A stretch of 45,284 nucleotides of DNA from an uncultured Lachnospiraceae bacterium (lineage in GTDB: Bacteria; Bacillota; Clostridia; Lachnospirales; Lachnospiraceae), in assembly GCA_910577115.1 (NCBI GenBank), contig CAJTMC010000031.1, positions 1 through 45,284 of the forward strand, written 5' to 3'. Position numbers and translations under genes: made by a program. Of the stretch, positions 1 to 7,531 are shown piece after piece. Every line of letters starts with the position of its first letter. Position 1 is the stretch's first letter. The notes beneath the pieces are model-generated. The model saw nothing but the letters and a program-made list of their open reading frames with translations, did no database searches and was not told the origin of the DNA.

Positions 1-33
1 AGAGGGTCACAGGTTCGAGCCCTGTAGGTCCCA
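1..33 (+). tRNA. 3' end of a tRNA gene (identity not determinable)
   Basis: The window opens inside a tRNA. Visible are the variable loop, a T arm with stem ACAGG/CCTGT around the loop TTCGAGC, the acceptor 3' strand AGGTCCC (23-32 region) and a discriminator A at 33. No CCA is encoded. The anticodon lies outside the window, so the amino acid cannot be assigned. Confidence 0.8.
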
Positions 34-85
34 TTACTATTGAGAATACATAAGACAGTATACTTGATAGTTTTGAGTTTATTAT

Positions 86-171
86 GCCGGCGTGGCGGAA
101 CAGGCAGACGCCCGGGACTTAAAATCCCGTGGGTAGCGATACCCGTACCGGTTCGATTCCGGTCGCCGGCA
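86..171 (+). tRNA. tRNA-Leu (TAA)
   Basis: Acceptor arms GCCGGCG and CGCCGGC pair, with discriminator A at 171. The anticodon stem CGGGA/TCCCG (113-117, 125-129) encloses CTTAAAA, giving anticodon TAA at 120-122. The long variable arm (GGGTAGCGATACCC) is the class II feature expected of tRNA-Leu. CCA is not encoded. Confidence 0.97.
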
Positions 172-200
172 CTGCATAATAAACTAAAAATCAAATAAGT

Positions 201-274
201 GTGCGCTTAGCTCAGCTGGATAGAGCGTTTGGCTACGGACCAAAAGGTCGGGGGTTCGAATCCTCTAGCGCACG
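201..274 (+). tRNA. tRNA-Arg (ACG)
   Basis: Acceptor arms GTGCGCT (201-207) and AGCGCAC (267-273) pair, discriminator G at 274. The anticodon stem TTTGG/CCAAA encloses CTACGGA with anticodon ACG at 235-237, which is read as ICG after deamination. The T arm GGGGGTTCGAATCC is canonical. It is the last tRNA of the cluster. Confidence 0.96.
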
Positions 275-278
275 TCAC

Positions 279-304
279 AAAGGACTGGAGATTTCCAGTC
301 CTTT
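279..304 (+). terminator. Intrinsic terminator of the tRNA cluster
   Basis: An 11-bp perfect stem (279-289 with 294-304) built on AGGACTGGA and its complement with a 4-nt loop, followed by CACTTTTAT. It lies directly after tRNA-Arg. Confidence 0.8.
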
Positions 305-362
305 CACTTTTATAATTGCGGTTTGTTTTTCGATAAAGTTGGAAAAATACAAATCATCAGGA

Positions 363-391
363 TTGCAATTTTAAATGAATTATATTATTAT
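363..391 (+). promoter_or_regulatory. Sigma-A promoter of the histidine phosphatase gene
   Basis: TTGCAA (363-368), 17-bp spacer, TATTAT (386-391), about 30 nt upstream of the ATG at 429. Confidence 0.6.
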
Positions 392-428
392 ATGATAGAT
401 AAGATGTAATAGAAGGGGATACGCGGAT

Positions 429-1040
429 ATGAGGCTCTATATGATACGACATGGGGAAACGGAATGGAATGTCAAAAGACGCTTTCAGGGGCGAAGTGAT
501 ATTCCGCTGAATGACGAAGGAAGAAGACTCGCGCATGTGACTGCAAAAGCAATGGCTGATATACCGTTTACAAGAGTTTATACAAGTCCGTTAAAGCGTG
601 CGTATGAGACTGCCATGATTATAAAGGGAAAGCGTGATATTCCTGTGATAGAGGATATGCGTATCATAGAGATTGGCTTTGGCGTGTATGAGGGACTTTG
701 TTGTGCAAAAGAGGGGTATAATATTCCGGATCCGGCGTTTATGAATTTCTTTGATGAGCCGGAGGCGTACAAGCCGCCACAAGGGGCGGAGTCCATAGAG
801 GAATTGCAAAAAAGAACTGCTGATTTTTTAGGCGAAATGATGCATAATAAGGATATGGAGCATGAAACAATATTAGTATCAACGCATGGCGCTGCGTTAA
901 GAGGTCTTTTATCCAATATGAATCATACTCCAATTCAGGATTTTTGGCGTGGCGGCGTGCATAAAAACTGTGCTGTCACAATCGTTGATATCAAAGCTGG
1001 TAGGATATTGATAGTTGAGGAAGGAAAGACATTTTATTAA
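429..1040 (+). CDS. Histidine phosphatase family protein (phosphoglycerate mutase-like)
   Basis: A 203-residue cytoplasmic protein of the branch-1 histidine phosphatase superfamily, which transfers phosphate through a phospho-histidine intermediate. The signature RHGETEWN (residues 8-15) carries the catalytic His and Arg. A second conserved part, EIGFGVYEG, holds the Glu region, and STHGAALRG near residue 155 supplies the second catalytic His. These are the hallmarks of GpmB/CobC-type small phosphatases rather than true glycolytic mutase, which is longer. The substrate cannot be told from sequence; alpha-ribazole phosphate or a sugar phosphate are options. AGAAGGGG at 411 gives well-spaced support for the ATG. 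It is probably co-transcribed with the next gene. Confidence 0.9.
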   Translation: MRLYMIRHGETEWNVKRRFQGRSDIPLNDEGRRLAHVTAKAMADIPFTRVYTSPLKRAYETAMIIKGKRDIPVIEDMRIIEIGFGVYEGLCCAKEGYNIPDPAFMNFFDEPEAYKPPQGAESIEELQKRTADFLGEMMHNKDMEHETILVSTHGAALRGLLSNMNHTPIQDFWRGGVHKNCAVTIVDIKAGRILIVEEGKTFY

Positions 1041-1070
1041 AATAATGAAACGAAAGAAGGCGTCGTAATT

Positions 1071-1370
1071 GTGGAGAATGAATATAGTAAGGTAAAGGTA
1101 AACAATGAAATAGATTTTTGTTCTGTAACAGATGCAGATGTGAAGGTTGTTATAGAAAAGGCTTTTATGAAAGCGAGAGTTTCTTATTTTCTAAGGTGGG
1201 AAAAGCCGGGACTGCTGTCAAAGATATTTGGCGGCAGAAAGCCGGATATTGTTTTCTGCATTAATTCGGCCCAGCTTGAGGTCGCGGAGGAAGTGCTTGG
1301 AGAGTTGGGAGATATTGAGTCTTCCATTAAGATGCTTAGGACAAAGTCAAATAACAAGATTGGGTTTTAA
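1071..1370 (+). CDS. Small uncharacterised protein, GTG start
   Basis: 99 residues starting at GTG, ten bases after AAAGAAGG. The body reads like a ferredoxin-fold or DUF2007-type 'signal transducing' domain: two helices with conserved hydrophobic positions and a middle strand DIVFCINSAQ, but I cannot assign a family with confidence. There is no signal peptide or membrane segment. It lies 30 bp behind the histidine phosphatase and ends at a strong terminator, so the two form an operon. Function unknown. Confidence 0.75.
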   Translation: MENEYSKVKVNNEIDFCSVTDADVKVVIEKAFMKARVSYFLRWEKPGLLSKIFGGRKPDIVFCINSAQLEVAEEVLGELGDIESSIKMLRTKSNNKIGF

Positions 1371-1374
1371 TAAC

Positions 1375-1403
1375 AAAAAAGTACGATTTATTCGTACTTT
1401 TTT
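1375..1403. terminator. Bidirectional intrinsic terminator
   Basis: Perfect 12-bp stem AAAAAAGTACGA / TCGTACTTTTTT with a 5-nt loop. A and T tracts flank both sides, so it can stop the rightward gene ending at 1370 and the leftward gene ending at 1417. Confidence 0.9.
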
Positions 1404-1416
1404 GCTGTTAAATTTT

Positions 1417-2118
1417 TTATTCTTCGTCGTCATAATATTCTTCATCATAATACGCTTCATCAATGGATTCTTCGCTGTCATTGCTGTAAGTGTCCTCATC
1501 ATAACCATTAGCATAGTCGTCACGATCTTCGTCGTAATCTTCCTCATTGTAGTCCTCGTCATACGCTTCATTGCAGTTATTTTTATCTTTTTTCAGAAAA
1601 CTGTATGCTGTAAATATTGCAAGGAGTATCATAATTATGATTGCAGCAATCAATGCAAGAATAACAGGGGTAGCACCAAGTGTTGTTTCCACATTATCAA
1701 GAGCTGACACCGTTGAGGGAATGCTTTCGTCTGTCTCTGTCGTGCTGCCGTCTGTGTCAGTGCCTGTGGTATCTTCAGATGACTTTGTGATGTAGCTTGC
1801 AGATACATAAGCGCTTTCATTGGAATATTCTATTTCAAACCAGCTGTTGTCAGATGTTCCGATAACGGTGACTTCTGCTCCATAAGGGAGAAGTGTTATG
1901 ACCTCAGAATCTTTGGAAGGAGCGCTGCGCACTTTTAACCCGCTTTGCGCATTTACATAATAGATCTCCCGCAATTCTGATGCACCGCCGTTTTGTGTGT
2001 CTGTATCAACAGTGGATTGAGTAGAATTTTCGGCAGCAGTCAAAGTATTTATAGGGGGTGCTGCAAGAAAAAGCGCCATGCCACATGCGAGTGCGATTTT
2101 TAATATATTTCTTTGCAT
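1417..2118 (-). CDS. SH3b-domain membrane protein with a hyper-acidic cytoplasmic tail
   Basis: 233 residues. Residues 1-28 form a signal peptide or anchor. Residues about 52-112 are an SH3b domain (GLKVRSAPSKDSEVITLLPYG is the classic 'LNVRSGPS' pattern), which in this family binds cell-wall peptide stems. A Thr/Ser/Asp-rich linker follows, then one transmembrane helix (about 151-175) and a ~58-residue tail made almost only of Asp, Glu, Tyr and Asn. The expected topology puts SH3b outside and the acidic tail inside. It has its own promoter (TGCTATACT, 2162-2170) and RBS, and sits just behind the PadR envelope module, so a wall-sensing role is a fair inference. The tail has no family I recognise. 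Confidence 0.85.
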   Translation of the reverse strand: MQRNILKIALACGMALFLAAPPINTLTAAENSTQSTVDTDTQNGGASELREIYYVNAQSGLKVRSAPSKDSEVITLLPYGAEVTVIGTSDNSWFEIEYSNESAYVSASYITKSSEDTTGTDTDGSTTETDESIPSTVSALDNVETTLGATPVILALIAAIIIMILLAIFTAYSFLKKDKNNCNEAYDEDYNEEDYDEDRDDYANGYDEDTYSNDSEESIDEAYYDEEYYDDEE

Positions 2119-2161
2119 TCGGTAATCCTCCGTATTGTTTTAAAGTTATTTTTCTCTTTTT

Positions 2162-2170
2162 AGTATAGCA
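2162..2170 (-). promoter_or_regulatory. Extended -10 promoter of the SH3b gene
   Basis: On the minus strand TGC precedes TATACT, an extended -10 element. No good -35 box is visible. The start codon is about 45 nt downstream. Confidence 0.5.
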
Positions 2171-2241
2171 TAACCGAAATAAAGTTTATATATTAAAAAT
2201 AAAGTTTGCCATAGGAAAATTCACAGCGCAAAAATGCCTGT

Positions 2242-2448
2242 TTAGTTTGGTGGAATGATAATTGCTGCAATAATATAGGCAAGTATTCCACAGCCACCGC
2301 ATACGGAAAATATGACCCATGCAAGGCGCACAAGCGTTGGATCGATGTTTAGGTATTCTCCAATTCCTCCGCATATGCCGCAAATAAATTTGTCAGTTTG
2401 TGATTTGTGAAGTCTTTTGTAATTGTTGTTATCGTCTTGATAATTCAT
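2242..2448 (-). CDS. PspC-domain protein
   Basis: About 68 residues. KRLHKSQTDKFICGICGGI followed by a Pro-containing helix and a hydrophobic C-terminal helix (LAWVIFSVCGGCGILAYIIA) is the standard PspC domain, an inner-membrane component of phage-shock-like envelope-stress systems. GGAGG abuts an upstream ATG (2454) with no spacer, while the ATG at 2448 has the normal 6-nt spacing; I therefore start at 2448. It is the last gene of the PadR-HAAS-toastrack-PspC operon, 22 bp behind the previous gene. In related systems PspC-type proteins pair with beta-sandwich 'toastrack' domains such as that of its neighbour. Confidence 0.88.
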   Translation of the reverse strand: MNYQDDNNNYKRLHKSQTDKFICGICGGIGEYLNIDPTLVRLAWVIFSVCGGCGILAYIIAAIIIPPN

Positions 2449-2470
2449 AATCATCCTCCATGTATTTGTT

Positions 2471-3391
2471 TTAATTATTTTCTATATCTTCAAAGGAAAC
2501 GTTAATGCTGCCCATACCGCATTCAAGTGAGTAGTTGGAGTCTGCGCCGTTGTCGAATTCCATTTCAAATGCCAATCCGCCGTATTCTTTCTGGCCAAGT
2601 GTGATAACGCCCATACTGCATTCCAAATCGTAATTGTGCTGCTCTTGTGAGTCCCAAAGCTGCAGTGTAATATTGCCCATACCGACTTCTGCATCGAGAG
2701 CGTCATTGATATAACCGTTGTAAGACAGTTGGCCCATGCCGACGTCAAAGTCAGCCTCCTTGACTTTTCCGCTTTTGACAGATGCGGCACCGGCGCCGAC
2801 CTCCGTTGCAAGGTAGTCACAACTAACATCATCGACAGTCAGTTCTCCGGCGCCGATACACATAATCAGAGAATCGCTTTTCAAGGAGGATAGATTGGCG
2901 GTGCCGGCGCCAAAATCAATATCTACACAGGAAAAGCCGATATCCGGAACTTCAAGCGTAAGCCGATTGGCATTTGTAGTACTGCGGTTAAAGAAACCAT
3001 CAATATAAAAGGCAGAACCGTCTGTGTAGTATTGGTATTTTCCGCTGCCCTCAGAGGAGATGTGAAAATAGTCGTCCTGTGAGGGAACAAGCGTGAAATT
3101 AGTATAATTCAGGTTAATGTACAGTTCTGTTATGTCGGAGGCGGCTGCAGCGGTGTCGTCCGTATGTTGTCCGTTGTATATGGGATAGCTGTTGTCAAAG
3201 TGATAATAAGAATTTCCGCTCCAAAGATGGAAAATATTGCCATTCACAGTATTGTGCAGCTCTGAGGATACAGATTCTGTGAGTATACCGTGTATGCTGC
3301 CTGCAAAAAAAATGCATATGATAAGAATGATTGCCCCAATGAGAAATAAGATTCCTGCTACGGTTAGTGATGCGTGTGCAAATTTTTTCAT
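2471..3391 (-). CDS. Membrane-anchored toastrack/DUF4097-like adhesin domain protein
   Basis: 306 residues: a short cytosolic N-terminus, one transmembrane helix (about 9-33), a low-complexity extracellular stretch, then from about residue 90 a repetitive beta-rich domain. The repeats alternate short hydrophobic strands with Gly-containing turns (IGAGELTVDD, VGAGAASVKSG, VGMGQLSYNG, VGMGNITLQ, CSMGVITLG, CGMGSINVSF), the pattern of DUF4097/LiaF-type toastrack domains. These act in cell-envelope stress sensing. The start ATG overlaps the stop of the HAAS gene by 4 bp (ATGA), which implies translational coupling. Family placement rests on the repeat pattern, not on a search. Confidence 0.82.
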   Translation of the reverse strand: MKKFAHASLTVAGILFLIGAIILIICIFFAGSIHGILTESVSSELHNTVNGNIFHLWSGNSYYHFDNSYPIYNGQHTDDTAAAASDITELYINLNYTNFTLVPSQDDYFHISSEGSGKYQYYTDGSAFYIDGFFNRSTTNANRLTLEVPDIGFSCVDIDFGAGTANLSSLKSDSLIMCIGAGELTVDDVSCDYLATEVGAGAASVKSGKVKEADFDVGMGQLSYNGYINDALDAEVGMGNITLQLWDSQEQHNYDLECSMGVITLGQKEYGGLAFEMEFDNGADSNYSLECGMGSINVSFEDIENN

Positions 3392-4143
3392 GCGTGTGCC
3401 TCCTTTTTCTTACGCGAAATACGGCTGATGGTTTGTCTGATCAATTGTATAAGTGCCGGAAGTGCCCAGCCGCAGAGCCATACCGTCAGAACAAGGAACA
3501 GAATGCCAAGCGCTAACGCGATAAAGCCTGCGCCGATCAGCGCAGCGCCTGCAAGTGGTCCTGAGACGGAAAAAACTGCAATTGACAGGAATGCCGAAAT
3601 TCCGGTAATAATAAGTGCGATGCCTGCGATGATGCAGATAATGCCTGCTACGCCAATACAGAGCGTGATTGCGATAATACTTAAAATAAAGCCAAAAACT
3701 GCACTGATAACGGTACATGCAACCGAAAACCAGATTGGTGATGTCAGTACAAGAAGAATAATGATTAGAGCTGTGTTTGACTTATCTTTTTCCTGCTTTG
3801 CGTTTGCTGTGTGGTTATTATTGTTATAATAATTGTTGTTGTTATCACCGTAACTATAATGATAGGTACCACTGTCATTTCCGATATTGTCGTTTGCGCT
3901 CAGTTCAGGGGCATGGATTGATTCTCCCTGCCGTTTGCTTGGTTCTCCTTTTTTGGAAAGCCCTTCGCGTATTTCCTGTGCGAGATGCTCCGGTGTACCA
4001 AGCTCCTCAATGATGCGCTGTTCGTTTTCAATACCGGCGTCTTCAATGTATTCGCGGTAGTAAGCGAGCGCTTCCTCATGCTCCTCGTAGGAGATATCCG
4101 CGAGCAGCCTTGAGAGTCGGTCTAAATACTCGTTCTTATTCAT
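3388..4143 (-). CDS. HAAS/DUF1700 signalling protein with polytopic membrane region
   Basis: 251 residues. Residues 1-65 match the HAAS (DUF1700) helical domain: YLDRLSRLLADIS, then EALAYYREYIEDAG and IIEELGTPEHLAQEI. Residues 90-112 are an Asn/Tyr-rich linker. Residues about 125-235 hold four or five membrane helices rich in Ile, Ala and Gly. HAAS proteins are typically encoded next to PadR regulators and are thought to link the regulator to the membrane. AAAGGA lies 7 nt before the ATG at 4143 but only 1 nt before the ATG at 4149, so 4143 is chosen; much longer upstream starts lack a ribosome site. Confidence 0.88.
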   Translation of the reverse strand: MNKNEYLDRLSRLLADISYEEHEEALAYYREYIEDAGIENEQRIIEELGTPEHLAQEIREGLSKKGEPSKRQGESIHAPELSANDNIGNDSGTYHYSYGDNNNNYYNNNNHTANAKQEKDKSNTALIIILLVLTSPIWFSVACTVISAVFGFILSIIAITLCIGVAGIICIIAGIALIITGISAFLSIAVFSVSGPLAGAALIGAGFIALALGILFLVLTVWLCGWALPALIQLIRQTISRISRKKKEAHA

Positions 4144-4235
4144 TTTCATTTCCTTTCTTTTCCTGCTTTGCAAAGTTGGGCAAAAATGCAATTTGCCAGT
4201 TGAAAATTCTTTGATTTGTTGATTTTTCTTCTTTA

Positions 4236-4544
4236 TTAATGTAAGACTTTACTTATTTTTGATGCGTAGGTAATCCACTCTGAGCGATAAAGCTGAAGCT
4301 GTGCATAACCTTTTTCAGTGAGCTGGTAATACCTGCGGTTTCTGCCCGAACATTCTCTGTCATAGGTGGTAAGGCATTCATCTTTTTGCAGGCGCCGCAG
4401 TACGGGATAGAGTGTAGATTCACTCAAATCAATCACATCGCGCACGTCCTGCGTGATTTTATAGCCGTAGGTACCCTCTGCCTCATTGGAAACGACAGCA
4501 AGCACAATGGCGTCAAGCAAAGTGGAGCCTGTGTTAAAAACCAT
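4236..4544 (-). CDS. PadR-family transcriptional regulator
   Basis: 102 residues, the size of a short PadR repressor. The winged helix is clear: LLDAIVLAVVSNEAEGTYGY leads into helix 2, LSESTLYPVLRRLQKDE is the recognition helix motif typical of PadR, and GRNRRYYQLTEKGYAQL is the wing with its conserved tyrosines. It starts the leftward operon with HAAS, toastrack and PspC genes. Its promoter lies inside a 22-bp inverted repeat (4580-4638), so autorepression is likely. In this family effector binding or a membrane partner relieves repression; which applies here is not visible. Confidence 0.95.
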   Translation of the reverse strand: MVFNTGSTLLDAIVLAVVSNEAEGTYGYKITQDVRDVIDLSESTLYPVLRRLQKDECLTTYDRECSGRNRRYYQLTEKGYAQLQLYRSEWITYASKISKVLH

Positions 4545-4579
4545 GCAATATGCTCCTTTCTGAAATAGATTTATTTGGT

Positions 4580-4638
4580 ATAATACTATATGCCATATAA
4601 TATATAAGTTAATAATATTATATGGCGTATAGTATTAT
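4580..4638. promoter_or_regulatory. Inverted-repeat operator and consensus promoter of the PadR operon
   Basis: Two 22-bp arms (4580-4601 and 4617-4638) are inverted copies with a single mismatch and a 15-bp spacer. On the minus strand TTGACA (4645-4640), a 17-bp spacer and TATAAT (4622-4617) form a perfect sigma-A promoter. The right arm fills the spacer and -10; the left arm falls about +10 to +30. This is a textbook repressor layout. Confidence 0.8.
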
Positions 4639-4680
4639 ATGTCAATATAAAATATTTGTAATATTTTTATATGACAGAAT

Positions 4681-4708
4681 TTTTGCAAAATATTAAAATT
4701 TTGCAAAA
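4681..4708. repeat. Two TTTTGCAAAA palindromes upstream of valS
   Basis: The self-complementary 10-mer TTTTGCAAAA occurs at 4681-4690 and 4699-4708, 18 bp apart; a partial copy, TTTGCAAAA, follows at 4732-4740 inside the valS promoter. They could be an operator or an AT-rich upstream element. Confidence 0.45.
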
Positions 4709-4725
4709 ATTCGCCTTGGTAGCAC

Positions 4726-4754
4726 TTGACGTTTGCAAAAAGATTATATAGTAT
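4726..4754 (+). promoter_or_regulatory. Putative valS promoter
   Basis: TTGACG (4726-4731), 17-bp spacer, TAGTAT (4749-4754). The -10 lies inside TATAGTATTATA (4747-4758), the same 12-mer that occurs in both arms of the PadR operator. Confidence 0.55.
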
Positions 4755-4821
4755 TATAATTTAGGGAGAAAGATTTTTTTATAAAATAACGTTATGAAAC
4801 AGGTAGGAGAGGAGCAGCAAG

Positions 4822-7476
4822 ATGAGTAAGGAATTAGCAAAAACATACGATCCGCATGGGCTTGAGGACAGAATATATCAGAAATGGCTCGATAAAAAAT
4901 ATTTTCATGCCGAGGTAGACAGGAGTAAAAAGCCCTTTACAATCGTTATTCCGCCCCCAAACATCACGGGGCAGCTTCATATGGGACATGCCCTTGACAA
5001 TACAATGCAGGATATTTTAATTCGTTTTAAGAGAATGCAGGGATATAATGCGCTTTGGCAGCCGGGTACAGACCATGCGAGCATTGCGACTGAGGTAAAG
5101 ATTATTGAAAAGCTCAAGGAAGAAGGCATTGACAAGCATGCTCTTGGCAGAGAGAAGTTTTTGGAGCGTGCATGGGACTGGAAAAAGGAGTATGGTGGAA
5201 GAATTATCAGCCAGCTTAAAAAACTCGGTTCATCATGCGACTGGGACAGAGAGCGCTTTACAATGGACGAGGGCTGCAATAAGGCGGTCACGCAGGTATT
5301 CTGCAAGATGCATGAGAAAGGCTACATCTATAAAGGTGCAAGAATGATCAATTGGTGTCCTGTATGTAACACTTCGATTTCTGATGCAGAGGTGGAATAT
5401 GAGGAACAGGCAGGACATTTTTGGCATATTAAATATCCGATTCTGAATGAGGATTCTACGGAGTCGGGAGCGTATCTGACGTTTGCAACGACAAGACCGG
5501 AGACCATGCTTGGCGATACGGCTGTGGCAATTCATCCCGATGATGCGCGGTATGCACACTTAAAGGGCAAGAAGCTGATGCTCCCGCTGATGAATCGTGA
5601 GATTCCTGTAGTGGAGGATACTTATGTAGATATGGAGTTTGGTACAGGTGTCGTTAAGATTACACCTGCACATGATCCGAACGACTTTGAGGTAGGAAAG
5701 CGACATAACCTTCCTATTATAAATATTATGAATGATGACGCCACGATTAATGAAAATGGCGGAAAGTTTGCGGGAATGGACCGTTATGAGGCAAGAGCGG
5801 CAATTGTTGAGGAACTCGATAAGATGGGACTTCTCGTAAAGATAGAAGACCATAGTCACAATGTCGGCACACATGACCGCTGTAAGACAACAATCGAGCC
5901 TTTGGTAAAGCAGCAGTGGTTTGTCAGAATGGACGAATTGATTCGGCCTGCTGTGGAGGCTGTAAAAAACGGTGAGATTAAGCTGATTCCTGAAAGAATG
6001 GATAAGACTTATTATAATTGGACGGATAATATCAAGGACTGGTGCATTTCAAGACAGCTCTGGTGGGGACACAGAATTCCTGCTTATTATTGTGATGACT
6101 GCAAAGAGATTGTTGTTGCACAAAAGATGCCGGAAGCTTGTCCGAAATGCGGCTGTACCCATTTGACACAGGATCCGGATACGCTTGATACTTGGTTTTC
6201 GTCTGCGCTTTGGCCGTTTTCAACGCTTGGATGGCCCCAAAAAACAAAAGATTTGGAATATTTTTATCCGACGGACGTGCTTGTCACAGGTTATGACATT
6301 ATTTTCTTCTGGGTAATTCGTATGATTTTTTCCGGATATGAGCACATGCAGGAAAAGCCGTTCCATACAGTGCTTTTTCATGGACTTGTGCGCGACGCGC
6401 AGGGAAGAAAGATGTCAAAATCACTTGGAAACGGGATTGATCCGCTTGAGGTGATTGAAAAGTATGGTGCAGATGCGCTCAGAATGACATTGATTACAGG
6501 AAATGCCCCCGGAAATGATATGCGCTTTTATTATGAGCGTGTGGAGGCAAACAGAAACTTTGCCAATAAGATTTGGAATGCGTCTCGTTTTATTATGATG
6601 AATATGGAAGGCAAAGAGGTGGTCGATGCAGGTGACGCCTTAGAGCCTGTAGACCGCTGGATTATTTCGAAGCTCAACAGCCTTGTGAAAGAAGTAACAG
6701 ACAATATGGAAAGCTTTGAACTTGGGATTGCGGTACAAAAAATTTATGATTTTATATGGGACGAGTTCTGCGATTGGTATATTGAGATGGTTAAACCGCG
6801 GCTCTATAATTCTGATAATCAGCAATCACAGAATGCGGCGCTTTGGACATTGAAGGCGGTTCTGATTGATGCGCTGAAGCTGCTTCATCCGTATATGCCG
6901 TTTATTACGGAGGAAATCTTTTGTACATTACAGTCAGAAGAGGAGTCGATTATGATTTCAAGCTGGCCTGTGTATTCCGCAGAGAGAAATTTTGCAAAAG
7001 ATGAGCGGGATATTGAAATTATTAAGGAGGCAGTGCGCGGGATCAGAAACGTGCGAACAGAAATGAATGTAGCTCCTTCTAAAAAAGCGCATGTATATGT
7101 GGTTTCCGAGAATGCCGATATCAGGACGACGTTTGACGAGGGCAGACTGTTTTTCGCTTCTTTGGCGTATGCGTCAGATGTGACGATACAAGACGTTAAA
7201 TCGGGGATTGCAGAGGATGCGGTTTCGGTTGTAATTGCCAATGCGAATATTTTTATTCCATTTGCGGAACTGGTTGACATAAATCAAGAGATTGAGCGTC
7301 TTGAGAAGGAGGAAAAGCGTTTGGATGGCGAACTTGCGCGTGTTAATGGTATGCTGAACAATGAGAAATTTATGTCAAAGGCGCCTGAGAGCAAAATTGC
7401 GGAAGAAAGAGCAAAATTGACAAAATATACACAAATGCGGCAACAAGTTGCAGAACGACTTGCACAATTAAGGTAA
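4822..7476 (+). CDS. valS: Valyl-tRNA synthetase
   Basis: 884 residues, the usual ValRS length. It charges tRNA-Val in the cytoplasm. Class I signatures are plain: PPPNITGQLHMGH (HIGH motif, residues 53-56) and KMSKS near residue 530. The TTRPETMLGDTAVAIHP segment marks the CP1 editing domain, which clears mischarged threonine. Two CxxC pairs (WCPVCNT, YYCDDCKE / ACPKCGC) are zinc-knuckle-like. The last ~65 residues form the coiled-coil arm typical of ValRS. No T-box leader was found in the 277-bp upstream region, which instead holds the PadR operator, palindromes and a plain promoter. Confidence 0.98.
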   Translation: MSKELAKTYDPHGLEDRIYQKWLDKKYFHAEVDRSKKPFTIVIPPPNITGQLHMGHALDNTMQDILIRFKRMQGYNALWQPGTDHASIATEVKIIEKLKEEGIDKHALGREKFLERAWDWKKEYGGRIISQLKKLGSSCDWDRERFTMDEGCNKAVTQVFCKMHEKGYIYKGARMINWCPVCNTSISDAEVEYEEQAGHFWHIKYPILNEDSTESGAYLTFATTRPETMLGDTAVAIHPDDARYAHLKGKKLMLPLMNREIPVVEDTYVDMEFGTGVVKITPAHDPNDFEVGKRHNLPIINIMNDDATINENGGKFAGMDRYEARAAIVEELDKMGLLVKIEDHSHNVGTHDRCKTTIEPLVKQQWFVRMDELIRPAVEAVKNGEIKLIPERMDKTYYNWTDNIKDWCISRQLWWGHRIPAYYCDDCKEIVVAQKMPEACPKCGCTHLTQDPDTLDTWFSSALWPFSTLGWPQKTKDLEYFYPTDVLVTGYDIIFFWVIRMIFSGYEHMQEKPFHTVLFHGLVRDAQGRKMSKSLGNGIDPLEVIEKYGADALRMTLITGNAPGNDMRFYYERVEANRNFANKIWNASRFIMMNMEGKEVVDAGDALEPVDRWIISKLNSLVKEVTDNMESFELGIAVQKIYDFIWDEFCDWYIEMVKPRLYNSDNQQSQNAALWTLKAVLIDALKLLHPYMPFITEEIFCTLQSEEESIMISSWPVYSAERNFAKDERDIEIIKEAVRGIRNVRTEMNVAPSKKAHVYVVSENADIRTTFDEGRLFFASLAYASDVTIQDVKSGIAEDAVSVVIANANIFIPFAELVDINQEIERLEKEEKRLDGELARVNGMLNNEKFMSKAPESKIAEERAKLTKYTQMRQQVAERLAQLR

Positions 7477-7531
7477 ATAGTGTTACAATAATAATATGAG
7501 AGGACGAGACTGTCCCTTCGGAGGTGTGTGT

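Noticed and set aside
1228..1707. 159-codon plus-strand frame rich in Ile/Val/Phe
   Set aside because: It is the reverse of the low-complexity acidic tail and membrane helix of the SH3b gene; no ribosome site.
4545..4821. Possible T-box riboswitch upstream of valS
   Set aside because: No AGGGTGGNACCGCG box or specifier stem is present; the space is taken by the PadR operator and a plain promoter.
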